Below, piece after piece: positions 27,901-36,032 of a DNA stretch of 64,000 nt (within the stretch, counting starts at the first letter, position 1; the number at the start of each line of letters is the position of its first letter). The DNA lies in assembly GCF_006170445.1 (NCBI RefSeq), contig NZ_VCNA01000007.1, forward strand, positions 124,001 to 188,000, read 5' to 3'. The notes below the pieces were generated by a model. It saw nothing but the letters and a program-made list of their open reading frames with translations. It ran no database searches and was not told the DNA's origin. Origin of the DNA: Brevibacillus dissolubilis (GTDB taxonomy: Bacteria > Bacillota > Bacilli > Brevibacillales > Brevibacillaceae). The position numbers were made by a program, and so were the translations under genes.

Positions 27901-29090
27901 ACTATAACGTTCCACAAAACCTCAAAGGTCAGGTATTTAAAGAACACAACATTTTGTACGCAATCGCAAACAGTGAAGACGGCGTAGTAGACCGCTTCGA
28001 CTATCTGGATTCAAGACCGAAGAACTTTGACGATACGATCTCGGATCTTGGCCGTCAGTTCAAAAACTCGTTTGACACTCACTTCATCAAGGCATCACAA
28101 GTGTACTGGATGGATGCAGGTATGGCCGATGACCCAAGCAGTATATCTCCGCAGTATGACCCATACACTTTCGGGATGCTGCCGATCATGCCAATGCCTA
28201 ATCCAAGCACGATGAATCCGAAGCTCTACAATTTCAACAACGTACCAAGCGATCGTGTCCTTGTTCCAAACAAACGCGGTACCCTTGAGCTCGCCTATGA
28301 TCCAAACATCGTACCAAGCGCAGCGAACCAATTGACCGTTATGCGTTATGATCCGAAGAAGTACTACTGGGAGAATCTCGGTGGTGTCGTTAACACCTCC
28401 AAGAAAACCATTAAAGTACCATTCGACAAGTTCGGTTACTATGTAGTGGCGAAGCTGAATGACTCCTTCCGCGATGTAATTCAGCATCCATATGCACGTA
28501 ACCACATTGAAGCGATGTTCTCCAAAGGGGTTATCCTCTCCCGCAGTGCGATCGACTTCAGCCCGGATACAGAAACCACTCGTGGTGAATTCGCGGCCAT
28601 GGTCGTACGCGCTCTGCAACTCCCGCTTCTTGATAACATCCGTGGCTCCAGCTTCGACGACGTACCAACTGATTACACCTCGACTTCTCTGTACGACTAC
28701 CGTCACATTGAGACAGCGGCACGACTCGGTATCGTACGTGGTACAGATCCACGTATCTTCAATCCGCAAGGCCGTATCACCCGTCAAGAAGCAGCTGTTA
28801 TCTTGGCACGCGCTCTTAAGCTCAAAACAGACACCGTACAATCGAAGATCGATAAAGACTTGCAAAAGCTCTTCAGAGACTACAACCTGATCGATAACTA
28901 CGCGAAGCCGTCTGTATTGGCGATCGCGAAGCAAAAACTGATCGTGGGTTCTCCAATCGACCCAACTGATCCAAAGACCGGTTATGTCTTTGAACCGCAA
29001 GCCAACATCCTTCGCGGTGACGCTGCCATCCTCTTGGCACGCGTAATGGAAGCTCAAAAAACAATCCAGAAGATCCACGCCATTAAGTAG
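24981..29090 (+). CDS. Large exported protein with three C-terminal SLH domains
   Basis: 1369 residues. The TTG start follows GGAGGGG. A signal peptide (residues 1-~29, ending SPAEA-A) is followed by about 1100 residues of beta-rich Ig-like repeats with many Asn, Thr, Val and Asp, and a calcium-loop-like DADGNGAIAVDEE near residue 252. Three SLH domains occupy about 1163-1360, recognisable by TTRGEFAAMVVRAL, ITRQEAAVILARAL and ILRGDAAILLARVM; they should bind pyruvylated secondary wall polymer. It is a surface-anchored structural or adhesive protein of unknown ligand. Unlike the S-layer protein at 32814, its anchor is C-terminal. Confidence 0.88.
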   Translation: MLKRITSVFLIFALVLTLIPYYPSPAEAAWGDNNKNQSNFIFPDYYSNVKVNYKYVSFQGNLINVSPTGITYTVANKSAGVTTQKSSRGITVSEDGTRITIANVELFDGENTITFYGKQGNADVINTYEITYISTPLLYNLQFTGGGKKLPINSSAETFITNETSQGDGVFTIEGNAPNVTQVIIRNGEDSSSGMVTQDSEAYFIVGNIKLNKGKNTLIFYLKNNNQTIEVKRDIIYFDGTGTFYNVKMKYDADGNGAIAVDEEHDLSTDPALIRDSLGAGADGARQTRSSYEGYMIIPAEPLNTSFDPNNPSVVDVLKVTFEDELGSRDSIPVNAGNVTYSLINSTTQYHVYKFNFNGLSSNPALPANNKFGLNKKVNVRFETYNPVLSQRSGTVVRDSLSAKSLSYKFLDLNAPTVSKVEYQLSGSSTFNTLIDGTILNEKPVTVRMTVPNGGNGTPAVRVESVNDFGSVGVVTISSVTPTINGSAIEYVFTMNQLPFDGTQTLSFFYNKTTYPDANLKVRINAAAGPILKFNKLTDGLIFKYDPTLSNTSEGYAIRDNGEKYLIKDILDSFKGKIENVNIVASDYTTADPVTKRKPVTLTVNNTEVKLMHNVAQYATDFRNFTVDGSQSNRVLSDMFHDGQNTVVFRFEKDNIVYEKKMIVTLYSNALPEIPVANTEGVYPFNTVQVKPDPKFVGSNGVYTTKETTMKVAGTFDFIDLGDDDDDVKDTIHSLYTANQNKYLFVIEGPDGFTKTWDLSRNTLMKDSGTPYPVTAGDPAKTDVTGLTVTYDIEKKYFSFVLGEQAVPADGSKAVYLFHVYNNGTNGGSKATFRLEVSAPGLTYKVLRPIKTGLQSTINQNYIEFVLETKNADSVVVNKLNASKVSFDDDLDGDIDTTDAYRVVISDLKPGKSNRITFTIKQGTNTVTDFIDVFYAPSTIPGAQFMAAMKNGGKVFENKLVLTFPKDTYLIRSDYNVPQNLKGQVFKEHNILYAIANSEDGVVDRFDYLDSRPKNFDDTISDLGRQFKNSFDTHFIKASQVYWMDAGMADDPSSISPQYDPYTFGMLPIMPMPNPSTMNPKLYNFNNVPSDRVLVPNKRGTLELAYDPNIVPSAANQLTVMRYDPKKYYWENLGGVVNTSKKTIKVPFDKFGYYVVAKLNDSFRDVIQHPYARNHIEAMFSKGVILSRSAIDFSPDTETTRGEFAAMVVRALQLPLLDNIRGSSFDDVPTDYTSTSLYDYRHIETAARLGIVRGTDPRIFNPQGRITRQEAAVILARALKLKTDTVQSKIDKDLQKLFRDYNLIDNYAKPSVLAIAKQKLIVGSPIDPTDPKTGYVFEPQANILRGDAAILLARVMEAQKTIQKIHAIK

Positions 29091-29102
29091 CACACACCTT
29101 AG

Positions 29103-29143
29103 AAAAGCCTTCTTTTGGGGAACTTCCAAAAGAAGGCTTTTTC
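29103..29143 (+). terminator. Terminator of the 1369-aa SLH protein gene
   Basis: AAAAGCCTTCTTTTGG pairs with CCAAAAGAAGGCTTTT across a 7-base loop, with Ts completing the tail. Confidence 0.9.
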
Positions 29144-29186
29144 CAATAAGGAAATATGATAAAATGATTGAAGGGGAGGGAACAGG

Positions 29187-30071
29187 ATGAAAAAACGAAC
29201 CATTCTGACGTCGTTAGCATTCCTCTTGCTGAGCGGTATCGGTACAGCATGGGCCGCATCAGTAAGTCCATATGGTCAATTTGGTACATACGATAAAGTC
29301 GCACTCACCATGGACCGTGCACAAGTACCGGATAAGGGTGTCATCATTGAGGGCAACCTCTATATTCCGGCTGAATCACTTCGCAAAATTGATAAACTGG
29401 CTTATGTTGTTGATAATCAGAGCTACCAGGCACACGTTTTCCTGGGTGGAAACAGTGCAGAAGTGAATAATTTGTATAACAAACTGGGTTCTTCCTACCA
29501 GACCAAGTCCAAAAGCCAAATCGCTTCTGAGATCATGGGAAACATCGCGTACGATACGCGAGGGTACCACTCTGGTATGATGCGTCAGGACATCCTCAAC
29601 ATCGCTTCTTTGGCCAAAGCCCTGTATAACACTTCTGAACAGATGGAAGCAGCCATTCAGCTGAAGCTTTCTGTGAACACCACACCGAACACGGCCCTTA
29701 TAGAACAAGGTGTGGCCTACCGCAGTATTCCGCTTGAACTGTTAGAAGAGCGCATGGAAGTACTGGCTGAATCTTTGGGGGATAACCTGTCCTCCCGAGA
29801 TGAACGCGACATGGAAGATGTCATCGATTACATTGAAGATGCACTTGAGAATAAGCAAAAATCCTTACGTGCCTTCAATGACTGGATCGAATCCTCTGAC
29901 GAAGACGATCTTGAAGACATCCGTGACTACGAGGAAGATGTCAAAGACGATCTCGCAGACGCGATCCAAATCCTGATTGGTGAAGATATTCAACGCCCAG
30001 GTGTTAAGATTGATGATGACCATCTGCAGGCTGCTGTAGATGAGTGGATCAGAAAAAAAGCAACGAAATAA
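29187..30071 (+). CDS. Secreted protein of unknown function with stalk-like N-terminal domain and acidic C-terminus
   Basis: 294 residues. A signal peptide (1-~24, ending AWA-A) is clear. Residues ~42-75 (GVIIEGNLYIPAESLRKID) resemble the copper-amine-oxidase-N/stalk domain common in exported proteins of Paenibacillaceae. The middle is helical; residues ~195-270 are strongly acidic (e.g. SSDEDDLEDIRDYEEDVKDD). No enzyme motif is seen. It has its own terminator and sits between two other cell-surface genes, so a role in the envelope is inferred only from context. Confidence 0.8.
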   Translation: MKKRTILTSLAFLLLSGIGTAWAASVSPYGQFGTYDKVALTMDRAQVPDKGVIIEGNLYIPAESLRKIDKLAYVVDNQSYQAHVFLGGNSAEVNNLYNKLGSSYQTKSKSQIASEIMGNIAYDTRGYHSGMMRQDILNIASLAKALYNTSEQMEAAIQLKLSVNTTPNTALIEQGVAYRSIPLELLEERMEVLAESLGDNLSSRDERDMEDVIDYIEDALENKQKSLRAFNDWIESSDEDDLEDIRDYEEDVKDDLADAIQILIGEDIQRPGVKIDDDHLQAAVDEWIRKKATK

Positions 30072-30080
30072 AGGCAACGC

Positions 30081-30126
30081 AAAAAGCCTCCAGAGCACAT
30101 AAAACTGCTCCAGAGGCTTTTTCTTA
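30081..30126. terminator. Bidirectional terminator between the convergent secreted-protein and YigZ genes
   Basis: AAAAAGCCTC...AGAGCA pairs with TGCTCCAGAGGCTTTTT with two internal mismatches; poly-A and poly-T flanks allow termination on both strands. Confidence 0.8.
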
Positions 30127-30783
30127 TTCTTCTTCATCCGCTTCCACTGCTTCAATCGGAACCTCGATGTATTCTTTCTCCCCAAGGACGATCTCAGCCT
30201 GTCCATTGGTCAGATCCGTCATCTGGGCAGAGAATGCATCTTCATCACCATTGGGGACCTGTACGGTAACCGATACCTTATCCGTATATTCTATAGAAGA
30301 AACTCGGTGATTCCCCAGGCGCAATTCGTTTTCTACCTTGCCCCACCAATGATAATCGATGGTGATGGTGACCGCCTGATGCAGGATATGGGCTACGATC
30401 CCTGCAGCTTTAAGTCCGGTTACGGTACCGGCTGTATAAGCACGCACCAATCCCCCGGCACCAAGCTTAATTCCGCCAAAATAACGGGTGACGACCACAA
30501 CCGTATCCTTCAGCCCGTTTTTCTTGATGCATTCCAAAATCGGTTTCCCGGCTGTACCACTGGGTTCACCATCATCACTGGAGCGCTGAATCTGATCATT
30601 TTCGCCAATGACAAAAGCAGAACAGTTATGGGTAGCATCCCAGTGCTTTTTCTTGATCATCTGAATGAATTGAACGGCTTCTTCTTCCGTGGTAGCCCGC
30701 TGCGCATAGCCGATAAAGCGGGATCGCTCAATGACGATCTCATCCTCCCCGTAGCCGGCAACCGTCTTATATTGATCCAACAT
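30124..30783 (-). CDS. YigZ/IMPACT family protein (YvyE-like)
   Basis: 219 residues. The N-terminal UPF0029/IMPACT domain shows ERSRFIGYAQRA, HNCSAFVIG, SSDDGEPSGTAGKPIL and VTRYFGGIKLGAGGLVRAYT; the C-terminal ~70 residues are the ferredoxin-like DUF1949 domain. The family is related to translation factors and its bacterial role is poorly defined. The start is an ATG with GAGGTGAG upstream on the minus strand. The extreme C-terminus is a Glu-rich tail. Confidence 0.92.
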   Translation of the reverse strand: MLDQYKTVAGYGEDEIVIERSRFIGYAQRATTEEEAVQFIQMIKKKHWDATHNCSAFVIGENDQIQRSSDDGEPSGTAGKPILECIKKNGLKDTVVVVTRYFGGIKLGAGGLVRAYTAGTVTGLKAAGIVAHILHQAVTITIDYHWWGKVENELRLGNHRVSSIEYTDKVSVTVQVPNGDEDAFSAQMTDLTNGQAEIVLGEKEYIEVPIEAVEADEEE

Positions 30784-30976
30784 CAGTTTCTCACCTCATA
30801 TAGAAGGATAGCCACTTTTTTGCCTAGATGCAACGAATTTGAAATCTTTTCCGCACTTGATCCGTATTAGTAGAGAAACCTTTTCATGCTCTGCACAGTC
30901 ATATTTAGTGGAGGGAGGAGATATGTATATAGGGTGCGCATTCGTGGACGGGATATTTTTGTGAAATTCGTAACAA

Positions 30977-31008
30977 TTGACATTCGTCTGACATCTTTGT
31001 GTTATATT
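30977..31008 (+). promoter_or_regulatory. Candidate promoter of the TolC-family gene
   Basis: A perfect TTGACA (30977-30982) is followed by TTATATT (31002-31008). The spacing of 19-20 bases is longer than ideal. Confidence 0.45.
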
Positions 31009-31066
31009 GTGGAAGAGATGTTCCGATATAAATATTAGAACTTGTACGAAAAGGAGTTGTATCATA

Positions 31067-32218
31067 ATGAATTTTCCTTATTCGAAGAAATCATGGGTAG
31101 CTGTAACTCTGGCCGCCTTGATGGTGACCCCAGGAGCTTCTGCTTGGGCAGCGGAAACAACGACACCAGCGACAACGAGCACCACTTCCGCTACGCAAGC
31201 AGGAGCAACAGCTGCCGCTGAAGAGCTGACAATCGACAAAGCAATCGAAGTCGCACTCAAAAACAACGTGACACTGAAAAACTTGCGGATTGATGTGGAT
31301 ACCTCAAGCATCAACGTACGTCTGGTCCACGATCAGGTGCGCGAGCTTCCATCTGAGTTCATCACTTCTTTAAGTGCTGCCCAGCAAAAATACGTACAAA
31401 GTGCGAAGGTAGACCTCGTCAAGAAGGTAAATGACCTTTCACTGAAATCTGCGGAGAGCCAAATCAAGCTGGGTGCTGAAAAAGCGTTTTATGACTATAT
31501 CAACGCACGAGCAGACCTGGAACTGAAAAAGCAAAGCCTCAAGCGCGCAGAAACCAACCTGAAGATTGCAGAAGCAGCCTTCAAAGTGGGAACCCGCGCG
31601 AAAACAGATGTGCTCACGGCACAAGCGGGTGTAGCAGGTGCACAGGCATCCTTAGCAGCAGCAGAAAGCACAGCGGAGATTAAACTCCTGGAACTCAACA
31701 AGTTTATCGGTGCAGAACTGACGAAGAAATGGACACTGATGAACAAGACACATACAGAAAATGTGGCTCTTAAAGTAGAAGACGCGATTGCAGAAGCCCT
31801 GAAGAACCGCGTTGAGATTCTGTCCAAGGCAGAAGAATTGAAGATCGCGCAACTGGACATTGAGCTGATCAAGAAATACTCCGCTCTCTCCACCTATCCG
31901 GGTCAATTGAAACAAAACGACCTTGAAAAGGCCCAAATCGCAATCGAGCAGACCAAGAACGACATTACCGTAGAAGTGCTGCAAGCCTATCACAACCTCA
32001 ATTCTGTGAAAAGCCAGATCGAAGCATTGAAAAAAGGCAAAGAGGCGGCAGCAGAAAGCTTCCGTCTGACCAAACTGCGCTTTGAGAATGGTCTCGCTAC
32101 TTCTATTGAAGTAATCGGTGCAGAAGAGGAGCTCTCCAAGTCAGAGAACAGCCTCCAGACCGCCATTCACAACTACAACCTCGCCCTGATCAATTACGAG
32201 AACGCTACAGGCAAATAG
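31067..32218 (+). CDS. TolC/OEP-family exported protein
   Basis: 383 residues after an ATG with AAAGGAG upstream (a longer in-frame ORF from 31007 lacks a signal-like start). A signal peptide ends ASAWA-A near residue 29, followed by a Thr/Ala-rich linker and a helical outer-membrane-efflux-protein fold. LTIDKAIEVALKNNVTLKNL begins the first half; AETNLKIAEAAFKVGTRAKTDVLTAQ and RLTKLRFENGLATSIEVIGA are the typical paired repeat elements. In diderms such proteins form efflux ducts; in a monoderm with an S-layer the function is unknown. It lies directly before the S-layer operon. Confidence 0.85.
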   Translation: MNFPYSKKSWVAVTLAALMVTPGASAWAAETTTPATTSTTSATQAGATAAAEELTIDKAIEVALKNNVTLKNLRIDVDTSSINVRLVHDQVRELPSEFITSLSAAQQKYVQSAKVDLVKKVNDLSLKSAESQIKLGAEKAFYDYINARADLELKKQSLKRAETNLKIAEAAFKVGTRAKTDVLTAQAGVAGAQASLAAAESTAEIKLLELNKFIGAELTKKWTLMNKTHTENVALKVEDAIAEALKNRVEILSKAEELKIAQLDIELIKKYSALSTYPGQLKQNDLEKAQIAIEQTKNDITVEVLQAYHNLNSVKSQIEALKKGKEAAAESFRLTKLRFENGLATSIEVIGAEEELSKSENSLQTAIHNYNLALINYENATGK

Positions 32219-32268
32219 GCATTTTTCAGAGAAAGGGGAGCACTGGCACTGTTACCAATCATATAGCA

Positions 32269-32297
32269 GTGACTTTATCCCTAGGACTCTCTATAAT
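32269..32297 (+). promoter_or_regulatory. S-layer operon promoter 1
   Basis: GTGACT (32269-32274), a 17-base spacer and TATAAT (32292-32297). The initial transcribed region contains TGTGAGGCGG. Confidence 0.65.
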
Positions 32298-32424
32298 ACA
32301 AATTGTGAGGCGGACATGAGAGCCTCTGAAACACAAGAAACACACGAACGAAACGAAAAACAAGATGCTAGACTTGTCCGTTTTGAGCTTGCCTCAGATT
32401 GGACACGATGGAAAAAGGTTAGCG

Positions 32425-32453
32425 ATGACTTCGCCGACAACCTCCACTATAAT
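32425..32453 (+). promoter_or_regulatory. S-layer operon promoter 2 (copy of promoter 1)
   Basis: ATGACT (32425-32430), a 17-base spacer and TATAAT (32448-32453), exactly 156 bases after promoter 1. The 22 bases from the -10 onward match promoter 1 at 19 positions, including TGTGAGGCGG. Confidence 0.65.
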
Positions 32454-32607
32454 AACAAGTGTGAGGCGGGCGAGTGAGTCACACAGCCAAGTAAAATCAA
32501 GCCTCAGAAAAAAACTTTAAAATTTTTCGCCAGGCACCGCAACTTTTGGTCAGACGAAGCGTTTAATAGAGTGTCACAGTGATTACGGAGAAATTCCTTA
32601 AAAAGGA

Positions 32608-32636
32608 TTCACGAACTCTAGCAACTATGTTACACT
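32608..32636 (+). promoter_or_regulatory. S-layer operon promoter 3 (weaker match)
   Basis: TTCACG (32608-32613), a 17-base spacer and TACACT (32631-32636). Confidence 0.45.
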
Positions 32637-32707
32637 AGTAACTGTTGCATTTTAAAACAAGGCAAGATTAATAAAAAATCAGCTTGTTTAGATGCGTATC
32701 CTGCGAA

Positions 32708-32726
32708 GGGAGGTGAAACGCGCTTG
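32708..32726 (+). promoter_or_regulatory. Upstream ribosome-binding site and TTG start of the S-layer gene (first of two tandem starts)
   Basis: GGGAGGTGA (32708-32716) is a near-perfect Shine-Dalgarno sequence 7 bases before a TTG at 32724 that is in frame with the S-layer ATG at 32814. Use of this start would add 30 mostly charged residues before the signal peptide. Dual tandem starts are documented for the B. brevis 47 MWP gene. Confidence 0.7.
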
Positions 32727-32813
32727 CAGGATTCGGGCTTTAAAAAGAAAGATAAATGTAAATTCCCATCAAAAGATAATTCTTTTTACACTAGAGGAGG
32801 AGAACCTAAGGTT

Positions 32814-35800
32814 ATGAAAAAGGTTGTTAATAGCGTACTCGCAAGTGCATTAGCATTGTCTGTAGCTCCTATGGTTGTTGGCGCTGAAGAAACTGCAGCT
32901 CCAAAAATGGATGCAAATCTCGAGAAAGTTGTAAAGCGCCTTGAAGCACTTGGTCTTGTTCAAGGTTATGGCAACGGTGAATACGGCGTTGACCGTCAAA
33001 TCACTCGCGCTGAGTTCGCAACTCTCGTTGTTCGCGCTCGCGGTCTTGAGTCCGGTGCGAAACTGGCTCAATTCAACAAATACTTCAAAGACGTTAACTC
33101 TTCTGACTGGTTCGCAGGTTACGTAAACGTAGCTAACGGCCAAGAAATCATCAAGGGTTATGAAGATAAAACTTTCAAAGCTGGCAACAACGTAACTTAC
33201 GCTGAAGCTGTAGCAATGCTCGTTCGTGCACTCGGTTATGAGCCATCCGTAAAAGGTACTTGGCCAAATAACTACATCGCGAAAGCTTCTGAACTCGGTA
33301 TTTCCAAAAACGTAAATATCGATGCTAACAAAGCTGCTACTCGTGGTGACATCTTCAAAATGCTCGACAACTCTCTGACTGTCGACATCATGAAACAAAC
33401 TTCTTTCGGTTCTAACAACGACTACCGTGCAGTTGAAAACGTAACTCTCCTGTCCGAATACCTCGACGTTGAAGTATACGACATGGAATGGGCACGCACT
33501 GACGATAACGAACCAGGCGATCTGCCATTCGTATCTAACGTACCTGTAACTGGTCTTGGTACCCTCAAAGGTAACGAAGTTGAGTTCTCTGCTCCTTCTA
33601 ACTCCATCAAAGGTGCTAAATACAAAGTTGCTGACGGTATCAACCCTAACGACTTCGCTGGTCAACACGTTCAAGTTTGGGTTAAAGAAGGCCGTGAAAA
33701 CGTAGTAGTATGGATGGAAGGCTCTGAAGATGAGTCCGTAATTAAAGACACCATCTCTGACTTCTACTACAACGGTAAAGTTGTTGATGAAGAAGCAGAC
33801 ATTAAAGACATCAACAAACTCGAACTCAGCAAACTCGAACTCGAAGTTGGCGAAGGTAAAAAGTACGATTTCGCAGACGATGCGAAAGTAACTTTCAACT
33901 TTGAGCGTTTCAAAAATGCTGAAGATGCACTCCGCGAAGTAATCGCAGTATCTGATGCATTCTCTATCAAAGCTGTTCTGAACGACAGCGGCGAAATCGC
34001 GTACCTCTCCGTAGTTGACGATCGCACTGCTGACCAAAGCAGCCGTGATTACAACAAATTCGGTTCTGAAGTAATCGAAAAAGTTGACGAGAAGAAAATC
34101 ACTACTCTCCAAGGTACTAACTTCGATGTGAAAGACAAAGAAGAAGGTAAAGACTACCTCGTATTCCTCGACGGTAAACCAGCGAAATTGGCTGACCTGA
34201 AACCAATGGACGTATACTCTGTATACTACGCTGATGGTAACCGCGACAAATACCTCATCTTTGCTAACCGCACTGTTGTAGAAGGCAAAATCGATGAAGT
34301 ATATGCTCACAACACTAACGACAACCGCATCAAAATTGGTGATAAAACCTACCGTTTCCGTAAAGCTTCCTTCTCTGAAGATGGCAACGACACTGTAGAA
34401 GATATCACACAAGAAGATATCCGTGACCTCGACGGCGTAGAAGTTAAACTCTACCTCGACCCAACTGGCCGCGTTCGTCACATCGAAACTAAATCCGATG
34501 TTAACGATCGTACTTTCAAAGCAATCGTAACAAAAGCAGCTGTTTACGATCAATTGGAAGACAAATACTCCTTCAACGTTTACACTGAAAAAGGTGCTAA
34601 ACAAACTATCAAGCTCGAAAAAGAAGACATTGAGAAATACGTTTACAACACCACCACTAAGAAAGGTGAGTTCGACGAAGTAACTTCTGCTGAAGCACTC
34701 TCTCTGCTCACTCCTAAGAAGGACACTCCTGCAGTAGTAGAAGTTTCCCTCGATTCTAAAGGTGAAGTAGACAAAGTTCGCATCTTCAACACCGCTAAAG
34801 GTGCTGGCGAAGGCGTTCGTGAAGACGAAGAACTGACTGTTGGCTTCCTCTCCAACGACGATTGGGATAAAGCAGCTGACGAAGACGATCTCGTACTCAC
34901 TCACAACGGCCAATCCTACACTGTAACTGACGACACCATCGTATTCGATATGACTGGTGAAATCAAAGAAGGCAACCGTCGTGAACTCGAAGACGCTTCT
35001 ACTGCTAAATTCAAATCCATCGCTGATGACGATGACATCTCCGTTTACTACATCGTAGACGAAGATGATAACGAAGTAGATTATGCATTCGTAACTGCTG
35101 GCGATTCCATCTCCGCAGACAAAGCATACGGCCTCGTTAAGAGCGTAAAAACTAAGTCCGATGGCGACACTTATGTAACTTTCGTTGCTAAAGTTGACAA
35201 CGAAGTGAAAGAAGTTGAGTTCAAAGTTGACGGCGACCTCGACGATGCTGACGATGCTGACCTGAAACGTGCTAACTTCGTTCAATACTCCCTCAATGGT
35301 TCTAACGAAGTAGATCCAGAAGACGTAGTAGTAATCGTTGACACTCAAGGTGAAGAGCCAGAATTGACTACTGTTCTCGAAGATGCAGAAGATGCAGAAC
35401 TCGATTTCGTAACAACTGGTCTGATCACTGATGTTGATGGCCGCACCCTCAAACTCGAAGGTCTTGACAAAGACGGCAAGAAAGTTACTCGCACAGCTGT
35501 AACCTCTTCCGCTACTGTATACTTCGATTACACTGAGAAAATCGACGGCGTTGAAGAAGGCGACTACGTAGTACTCGTTGACTCCGATGACGACGGTTCC
35601 GCTATCGACTACGTAATGTGGATCACTGATGAGGATGAAGTAGAAGACTACAGCTACGACATGAGCGATTTCCTTGCTCAAGACGATGTAGTAGTAACTC
35701 CTCCTCCAACAACTGGTGATGCACCTAAGTACGCTCAATCTTCCGCAACTAAGAAAGACGTACTGATCGCTAACCAATACACTGTAGCTGGTCAATTCGA

Positions 35801-35984
35801 CAACTACACTGATGGTACTGCGAAAATCACTGTTGGTACTAAAACAGCAGACGTAACAATTGAAGAAGACGGTACCTTCACTGTTGATGTACTCGTTAAA
35901 AAGACAGAAGTTATTTCTTCTTACAAACTCGTTCTCACCCAAGGTGGTAAAGAGTATACCTTCAACGGTAACTTCCAACAATAA
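32814..35984 (+). CDS. S-layer protein, middle-wall-protein (MWP) type, three N-terminal SLH domains
   Basis: 1056 residues from the ATG at 32814 (RBS GAGGAGGAG at 32794-32802), or 1086 from the TTG at 32724. The signal peptide MKKVVNSVLASALALSVAP (cleavage near residue 24) almost matches the B. brevis MWP signal sequence used in expression vectors. Three SLH domains span ~33-190 (ITRAEFATLVV, VTYAEAVAMLVRAL, ATRGDIFKML) and should anchor the protein to secondary wall polymer. The rest is a very acidic beta-rich array (many Asp/Glu, no Cys seen), typical of a self-assembling lattice. Codon choice is extreme and uniform, as in a highly expressed gene. Followed by a hairpin without T run and by an OWP-like gene, so they probably form one operon. 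Confidence 0.93.
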   Translation: MKKVVNSVLASALALSVAPMVVGAEETAAPKMDANLEKVVKRLEALGLVQGYGNGEYGVDRQITRAEFATLVVRARGLESGAKLAQFNKYFKDVNSSDWFAGYVNVANGQEIIKGYEDKTFKAGNNVTYAEAVAMLVRALGYEPSVKGTWPNNYIAKASELGISKNVNIDANKAATRGDIFKMLDNSLTVDIMKQTSFGSNNDYRAVENVTLLSEYLDVEVYDMEWARTDDNEPGDLPFVSNVPVTGLGTLKGNEVEFSAPSNSIKGAKYKVADGINPNDFAGQHVQVWVKEGRENVVVWMEGSEDESVIKDTISDFYYNGKVVDEEADIKDINKLELSKLELEVGEGKKYDFADDAKVTFNFERFKNAEDALREVIAVSDAFSIKAVLNDSGEIAYLSVVDDRTADQSSRDYNKFGSEVIEKVDEKKITTLQGTNFDVKDKEEGKDYLVFLDGKPAKLADLKPMDVYSVYYADGNRDKYLIFANRTVVEGKIDEVYAHNTNDNRIKIGDKTYRFRKASFSEDGNDTVEDITQEDIRDLDGVEVKLYLDPTGRVRHIETKSDVNDRTFKAIVTKAAVYDQLEDKYSFNVYTEKGAKQTIKLEKEDIEKYVYNTTTKKGEFDEVTSAEALSLLTPKKDTPAVVEVSLDSKGEVDKVRIFNTAKGAGEGVREDEELTVGFLSNDDWDKAADEDDLVLTHNGQSYTVTDDTIVFDMTGEIKEGNRRELEDASTAKFKSIADDDDISVYYIVDEDDNEVDYAFVTAGDSISADKAYGLVKSVKTKSDGDTYVTFVAKVDNEVKEVEFKVDGDLDDADDADLKRANFVQYSLNGSNEVDPEDVVVIVDTQGEEPELTTVLEDAEDAELDFVTTGLITDVDGRTLKLEGLDKDGKKVTRTAVTSSATVYFDYTEKIDGVEEGDYVVLVDSDDDGSAIDYVMWITDEDEVEDYSYDMSDFLAQDDVVVTPPPTTGDAPKYAQSSATKKDVLIANQYTVAGQFDNYTDGTAKITVGTKTADVTIEEDGTFTVDVLVKKTEVISSYKLVLTQGGKEYTFNGNFQQ

Positions 35985-36032
35985 TCACTCTTTGGTGAAG
36001 ATATAATCATCAGCTAACTACTTTAAATGGAT

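Larger units (their letters stand above)
32219..32723 (+). promoter_or_regulatory. 505-base leader/regulatory region of the S-layer operon, no gene
   Basis: No open frame of convincing length is present. The region holds at least three candidate promoters (listed separately), paired TGAGGC/GCCTCA elements and a purine-rich approach to the first start. Known Brevibacillus cell-wall-protein operons have similarly long leaders with several tandem promoters. Confidence 0.75.

Noticed and set aside
32850-35981. A 1043-codon open frame on the minus strand opposite the S-layer gene
   Set aside because: Its composition (Phe/Val/Tyr/Cys-rich, no domains, no RBS) is a mirror of the extreme codon bias of the S-layer gene, which avoids the codons that would give antisense stops.
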